NCBI RefSeq assembly: GCF_030238365.1 | Contig: NZ_JASSOT010000057.1 | Coordinates: forward strand, 1-64,000 | Origin: Lelliottia wanjuensis | GTDB taxonomy: Bacteria > Pseudomonadota > Gammaproteobacteria > Enterobacterales > Enterobacteriaceae | Length of the DNA: 64,000 bases | Direction: 5' to 3' | Shown: positions 60,004 through 64,000 of the stretch, piece after piece | How positions within the stretch are numbered: position 1 is the stretch's first letter | Layout: every line of letters begins with the position of its first letter | Program-made: the position numbers and the translations under genes | The notes under the pieces: generated by a model | What the model was told of the DNA's origin: nothing | The model's database searches: none | Seen by the model: only the letters and a program-made list of their open reading frames with translations

Positions 60004-62265
60004 ATGACAATTATTAACCACACCCTCGGTTTCCCTCGCGTTGGCCTGCGCCGCGAGCTGAAAAAAGCACAAGAAAGCTACTGGGCGGGCAACGCCACGC
60101 GTGACGAACTGCTGGCGGTGGGGCGTGAACTGCGCGCTCGCCACTGGGATCAGCAAAAACAGGCAGGTGTGGATCTGCTGCCGGTGGGCGATTTCGCCTG
60201 GTACGACCATGTTCTGACCACCAGCCTGCTGCTCGGCAACGTGCCGGCTCGTCATCAGAACAACGATGGATCGGTAGATATCGACACCCTGTTCCGTCTG
60301 GGCCGTGGCCGCGCACCGACCGGTGAGCCCGCCGCCGCCGCGGAAATGACCAAATGGTTTAACACCAACTATCACTACATGGTGCCGGAGTTTGTGAAGG
60401 GCCAGCAGTTCAAACTGACCTGGACCCAGATCCTGGATGAAGTGGACGAAGCCCTGGCGCTGGGCCATAAAATCAAACCTGTGCTGCTCGGCCCGGTGAC
60501 CTACCTGTGGCTGGGCAAAGTGAAAGGCGAACAGTTTGACCGCCTGAGCCTGCTGAACGACATTCTGCCGGTCTACCAACAGGTGCTGGCTGAGCTGGCT
60601 AAACGCGGCGTCGAGTGGGTGCAAATCGACGAACCAGCGCTGGTGCTGGAGCTGCCGCAGGAATGGCTGGATGCCTTCAAACCGGCGTACGACGCGCTGG
60701 CAGGCCAGGTCAAACTGCTGCTGACTACCTATTTCGAAGGCGTCACGCCGAACCTCGACACCATTACCGCGCTGCCGGTCCAGGGTCTGCACGTGGACCT
60801 GGTTCACGGCAAAGATGACGTGGCGGAAATTCACCAGCGTCTGCCGTCTGACTGGTTGCTCTCTGCCGGTCTGGTGAACGGTCGTAACGTCTGGCGCGCC
60901 GATCTCACCGAGAAATACGCGCAGATTAAAGACATCGTCGGCAAACGTGACCTGTGGGTGGCGTCGTCTTGCTCCCTGCTGCACAGCCCGATCGACCTGA
61001 GCGTTGAAACGCGTCTGGATGCGGAAGTGAAGAGCTGGTTTGCCTTCGCCCTGCAGAAATGTGAAGAGCTGGCGCTGCTGCGCGATGCGCTGAACAGCGG
61101 CGACACGGCGGCGATTACCGAATGGAGCGCTCCGATTCAGGCGCGCCGTCACTCGACTCGCGTTCACAACGCGGCGGTGGAAAAACGTCTGGCGGCGATC
61201 ACCGCCAAAGACAGCCAGCGTGAAAACGCCTACGAAGTGCGTGCAGAAGCTCAGCGTGCGCGCTTCAATCTGCCGGCCTGGCCGACGACGACCATCGGTT
61301 CCTTCCCGCAGACCACTGAAATCCGCGGCCTGCGCCTGGACTTCAAAAAAGGCAATCTCGACGCCAACAACTACCGCACCGGCATCGCGGAACACATCAA
61401 GCAGGCGATTGTTGAGCAGGAGCGTCTGGGTCTGGACGTGCTGGTCCACGGTGAAGCTGAGCGTAACGACATGGTGGAATACTTCGGCGAGCACCTGGAC
61501 GGATTCGTCTTCACCCAGAACGGCTGGGTGCAGAGCTACGGCTCCCGCTGCGTGAAACCACCGGTCGTCATCGGCGACGTCAGCCGCCCGGAAGCGATCA
61601 CCGTCGAGTGGGCGAAGTACGCTCAATCTCTGACCGACAAACCGGTGAAAGGCATGCTGACGGGTCCCGTGACCATTCTCTGCTGGTCCTTCCCGCGCGA
61701 AGACGTGACCCGCGAAACCATCGCCAAGCAGATTGCTCTGGCGCTGCGCGATGAAGTGGCGGATCTGGAAGCGGCCGGGATTGGCATCATCCAGATTGAC
61801 GAACCGGCGCTGCGCGAAGGTCTGCCGCTGCGTCGCAGCGACTGGGCGGCGTACCTGGAGTGGGGCGTGGAAGCCTTCCGCATCAACGCGGCGGTGGCAA
61901 AGAACGACACGCAGATCCACACCCACATGTGTTACTGCGAATTTAACGACATCATGGACTCCATCGCCGCGCTGGATGCGGACGTGATCACCATCGAAAC
62001 CTCGCGTTCAGATATGGAACTTCTGGAGTCGTTCGAAGAGTTCGACTACCCGAACGAAATCGGGCCGGGCGTGTACGACATTCACTCCCCGAACGTGCCA
62101 AGCGTGGAATGGATTGAAGCCCTGCTGCAGAAAGCCGCCCAGCGTATTCCGGCGGAGCGTCTGTGGGTTAACCCGGACTGCGGCCTGAAAACCCGCGGCT
62201 GGCCTGAGACTCGCGCCGCGCTGGCGAACATGGTGAAAGCCGCGCAGAACCTGCGTCAGGCGTAA
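60004..62265 (+). CDS. metE: Cobalamin-independent methionine synthase
   Basis: A 753-residue enzyme that transfers a methyl group from 5-methyltetrahydropteroyl-triglutamate to homocysteine without B12. It has two (beta/alpha)8 barrels. The C-terminal barrel holds the Zn ligands in [11 protein letters not shown] (about 639-649), with a further Glu and a Cys near [10 protein letters not shown]. Length equals E. coli MetE. Divergent from metR. Confidence 0.97.
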   Translation: MTIINHTLGFPRVGLRRELKKAQESYWAGNATRDELLAVGRELRARHWDQQKQAGVDLLPVGDFAWYDHVLTTSLLLGNVPARHQNNDGSVDIDTLFRLGRGRAPTGEPAAAAEMTKWFNTNYHYMVPEFVKGQQFKLTWTQILDEVDEALALGHKIKPVLLGPVTYLWLGKVKGEQFDRLSLLNDILPVYQQVLAELAKRGVEWVQIDEPALVLELPQEWLDAFKPAYDALAGQVKLLLTTYFEGVTPNLDTITALPVQGLHVDLVHGKDDVAEIHQRLPSDWLLSAGLVNGRNVWRADLTEKYAQIKDIVGKRDLWVASSCSLLHSPIDLSVETRLDAEVKSWFAFALQKCEELALLRDALNSGDTAAITEWSAPIQARRHSTRVHNAAVEKRLAAITAKDSQRENAYEVRAEAQRARFNLPAWPTTTIGSFPQTTEIRGLRLDFKKGNLDANNYRTGIAEHIKQAIVEQERLGLDVLVHGEAERNDMVEYFGEHLDGFVFTQNGWVQSYGSRCVKPPVVIGDVSRPEAITVEWAKYAQSLTDKPVKGMLTGPVTILCWSFPREDVTRETIAKQIALALRDEVADLEAAGIGIIQIDEPALREGLPLRRSDWAAYLEWGVEAFRINAAVAKNDTQIHTHMCYCEFNDIMDSIAALDADVITIETSRSDMELLESFEEFDYPNEIGPGVYDIHSPNVPSVEWIEALLQKAAQRIPAERLWVNPDCGLKTRGWPETRAALANMVKAAQNLRQA

Positions 62266-62285
62266 CCCAGCGACGAGGCAGCACT

Positions 62286-62405
62286 TGTAGGCCGGGTAAG
62301 GCGAAGCCGCCACCCGGCTCAATGTTGATGTTCGTGCGGTATTCCGCCCGGTGGCGCTGCGCTTACCGGGCCTACAAAACCAACCTGTAGGCCGCCACCC
62401 GGCAA
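62286..62405. repeat. REP cluster downstream of metE
   Basis: Three REP units: 62286-62318 (GTAGGCCGGGTAAGGCGAAG...), 62345-62375 (inverted) and 62386-62405. The third lacks the middle of the stem (GTAGGCCGCCACCCGGC) and looks truncated. They separate metE from the convergent LysR gene. Confidence 0.85.
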
Positions 62406-62409
62406 CAAA

Positions 62410-63321
62410 CTATCCCCCGCTCAACCGTGCTCGCGTCTCCGGCTGCTGGAAATAATCCATACACCAGCGACACACCTTCCCCATCCCGTCTGAACGCGCG
62501 GCCAGAAATAGCTTGGTCGCATGCTTATGTTCGCGCATCGGTTTTTTCAACAACGTCCCGCTATTTAACAGCGGCAATGCCAGATGATGCGGGATGTAGC
62601 CGATCCCCACATTCTGCTCAATCAGCGCAATCGCCATCGCAAAATCCGGGACGAACAGCGGCTTTTGTCCTTCCAGTAGCCACGCATGGAGCGGCGTAAA
62701 GTTGACGGAGGTATCGCGAATACAGATGGCGGAATACTGGCGCAGCTCGGTGTTTTCCAGCGGATGGCGCGCCCCGGCGAGCGGATGCTGCGGGCTGACG
62801 ACAAAATCCCACTCCATCTGACCAATCGGCTCGCTGATGATCCCCTCCGTACTCGGCACCGCATGCGGCGCGCCCACCACCAGATCGGCGCGTCGGCTGT
62901 AGAGCGCATCCCAGCAGCCGTTGTACACCTCAAGGCTCACCGTCAGGGTGGTGGAGGTAAACTGGCGCTCGAAATCGGCAATAAACGCGGCCAGAACCGC
63001 CGGTGGGATAATGTTATTGGCGGCGATCGTGAGCTCACGCTCAATGCCGTCGTGCACCAGCACGGTGTTGCGCCGCAGCGCGTCCATATCGGTCAGAATT
63101 GTTTTACTGTGTTCGATGAAATACGAGCCCGCGGGAGTCAGCTCAATGTAGCGACCTTTACGAATGAAAAGATCCGCGCCCAGCGCCTCTTCGGCTTTCT
63201 TGATGGTATAGCTGATGGCGGAGGGCACTTTGTTGAGCTGTTCCGCGGCGGAGGTGATGCTCTGGTATCTGGCGACCAGATGAATCACGCGGAGAGTTTC
63301 GTCAGAGATAAACATAAGCAT
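62410..63321 (-). CDS. LysR-type regulator, AllS/PunR-like
   Basis: A 303-residue LysR regulator with an N-terminal helix-turn-helix (ITSAAEQLNKVPSAISYTIK) and an effector domain. The VPSAISYTIKKAEE and EVYNGCWDAL segments resemble regulators of the AllS/PunR group, which control purine or allantoin use. It lies 72 nt downstream of a cytosine-permease-like gene on the same strand, so it may control nucleobase uptake. It is not in the K-12 order after metE. The exact effector is unknown. Confidence 0.8.
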   Translation of the reverse strand: MLMFISDETLRVIHLVARYQSITSAAEQLNKVPSAISYTIKKAEEALGADLFIRKGRYIELTPAGSYFIEHSKTILTDMDALRRNTVLVHDGIERELTIAANNIIPPAVLAAFIADFERQFTSTTLTVSLEVYNGCWDALYSRRADLVVGAPHAVPSTEGIISEPIGQMEWDFVVSPQHPLAGARHPLENTELRQYSAICIRDTSVNFTPLHAWLLEGQKPLFVPDFAMAIALIEQNVGIGYIPHHLALPLLNSGTLLKKPMREHKHATKLFLAARSDGMGKVCRWCMDYFQQPETRARLSGG

Positions 63322-63393
63322 TCCTGGTCGGCAAAGTGCGGCTGAACCGGTGACCGATTCAGCCGTGAAGATGATGCCAATTATACTCAGGAA

Positions 63394-64000
63394 CTAGCTG
63401 CGACCTATCCGACTCAGTAATGCGTAAGCGACGCAGGCCACAACAATCGAATCCACAGACGGAATGGTGGTCAGGGTGAACAGGCCTTTTACCGTCATAA
63501 ACCCGACCGCCGCGCCCGCAATCCACGCGATAAACGTCAGCACTTTGACCTGAGGTTCTTGCGTCAGCACCGATTCCTGATAGCCGTTGCGGCGATAAAG
63601 GAAAAAGTCGGCGATATAAATCCCGGCCACCGGCGGGGTGGCGATCCCGAGGAACAGCAGGAACGGAATAAACCACGCCATGATATCCAGACTGCCGACG
63701 ATGGCCGAAAGCACGCCCAGCGCCACGGTAATCTGCCATTTCGGGAAGCGGGTCAGCAGCGTGGAAACCACTAATGTTCCCTGGAACATGTTCCCGGCGT
63801 TACCGGTGATGCAGGCGAAAATCAGCAGCAGGGCAGCGGGAAGCACCGCGCCAAACACCGCCATGGCCCCCAACAGCGAACCCTTCCCACTGATCGCACC
63901 CGGCGTCGCGCCTGCCCAGTACAGCAGCGGGTAGGCGACAAGGAACGTCACGCCCGCGGCAATCAGCGCGTGTTTGCGGTTATGCACAAAGCTGCCGAAA
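63394..64000 (-). CDS. NCS1-family cytosine/purine permease, 3' part
   Basis: The C-terminal 201 residues of a membrane protein whose start lies beyond the window. The frame runs open to the window edge, through GSFVHNRKHALI. About five or six hydrophobic segments are visible. The segment TPPVAGIYIADFFLYRRNGY aligns with IPPVGGVIIADYLMNRRRY of CodB, and ITGNAGNMFQ corresponds to the NIWTTNDNALY region. It is probably a nucleobase or related heterocycle importer. Same strand as the LysR gene behind it. Confidence 0.8.
   Translation of the reverse strand, partial: FGSFVHNRKHALIAAGVTFLVAYPLLYWAGATPGAISGKGSLLGAMAVFGAVLPAALLLIFACITGNAGNMFQGTLVVSTLLTRFPKWQITVALGVLSAIVGSLDIMAWFIPFLLFLGIATPPVAGIYIADFFLYRRNGYQESVLTQEPQVKVLTFIAWIAGAAVGFMTVKGLFTLTTIPSVDSIVVACVAYALLSRIGRS

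Noticed and set aside
59947..61926. 659-codon ORF antisense to metE
   Set aside because: Codon-bias shadow of metE. The protein has no recognisable family and has a composition (His, Gln, Arg, Phe rich) typical of antisense frames of GC-rich genes.

Overview
This window is a stretch of an enterobacterial chromosome, most like Enterobacter, Lelliottia or Leclercia. It is largely collinear with the E. coli K-12 segment that runs from the end of rrnC to metE. Family assignments rest on recognising protein sequences and conserved gene order from memory; no database search was run. Almost every gene has the length and neighbours of its E. coli counterpart. The differences are in small leaders, intergenic repeats and a few lost or gained genes.

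Layout. 1-415: end of an rRNA operon (5S, tRNA-Asp, tRNA-Trp, terminator). 470-3300: hdfR, maoP and comM/yifB. 3644-12766: the complete isoleucine/valine block, with leader peptide ilvL, attenuator, small ORF ilvX, ilvGMEDA, and the divergent pair ilvY/ilvC. ilvG is intact, unlike K-12. 12953-18117: ppiC, rep, gppA, rhlB. 18262-20182: trxA and rho, separated by a leader in which the rhoL peptide seems disrupted. 20423-33207: the enterobacterial common antigen operon wecA-wzzE-wecBC-rffGH-wecDE-wzxE-wecF-wzyE-wecG. 33402-35366: yifK and a four-tRNA operon (Arg-His-Leu-Pro). 35419-35834: the sRNA gene glmZ with a sigma-54 promoter and two upstream GlrR-type sites. 35905-39988: hemCDXY (minus strand), divergent from cyaA (40336-42879). 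42980-49022: cyaY, then lptM-dapF-yigA-xerC-yigB-uvrD. 49172-50329: a corA leader with a candidate corL peptide, then corA. 50414-58064: rarD, yigI, pldA, recQ, rhtC, rhtB, pldB, yigL. 58147-62265: yigM, metR and metE with MetR and MetJ sites. 62410-64000: a LysR regulator and the 3' part of a cytosine-permease-like NCS1 transporter, which do not belong to the K-12 order.

How the genes work together. The ilv genes make branched-chain amino acids and are controlled by attenuation (ilvL) and by IlvY acting on ilvC. The wec/rff genes make the UDP-sugars of the ECA repeat unit, assemble it on undecaprenyl phosphate, flip it and polymerise it. hemCD make uroporphyrinogen III. trxA, rho, rep, uvrD, recQ, xerC and rhlB serve redox balance, transcription termination, replication and repair, chromosome dimer resolution and RNA decay. 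REP-type palindromes sit in at least six intergenic spaces. I found no prophage, insertion sequence, CRISPR array or defence system. The best leads for something undescribed are small and regulatory: the corA leader, the changed rhoL region, the duplicated block before trxA, the ilvX-ilvG overlap, and the palindrome in the maoP promoter.
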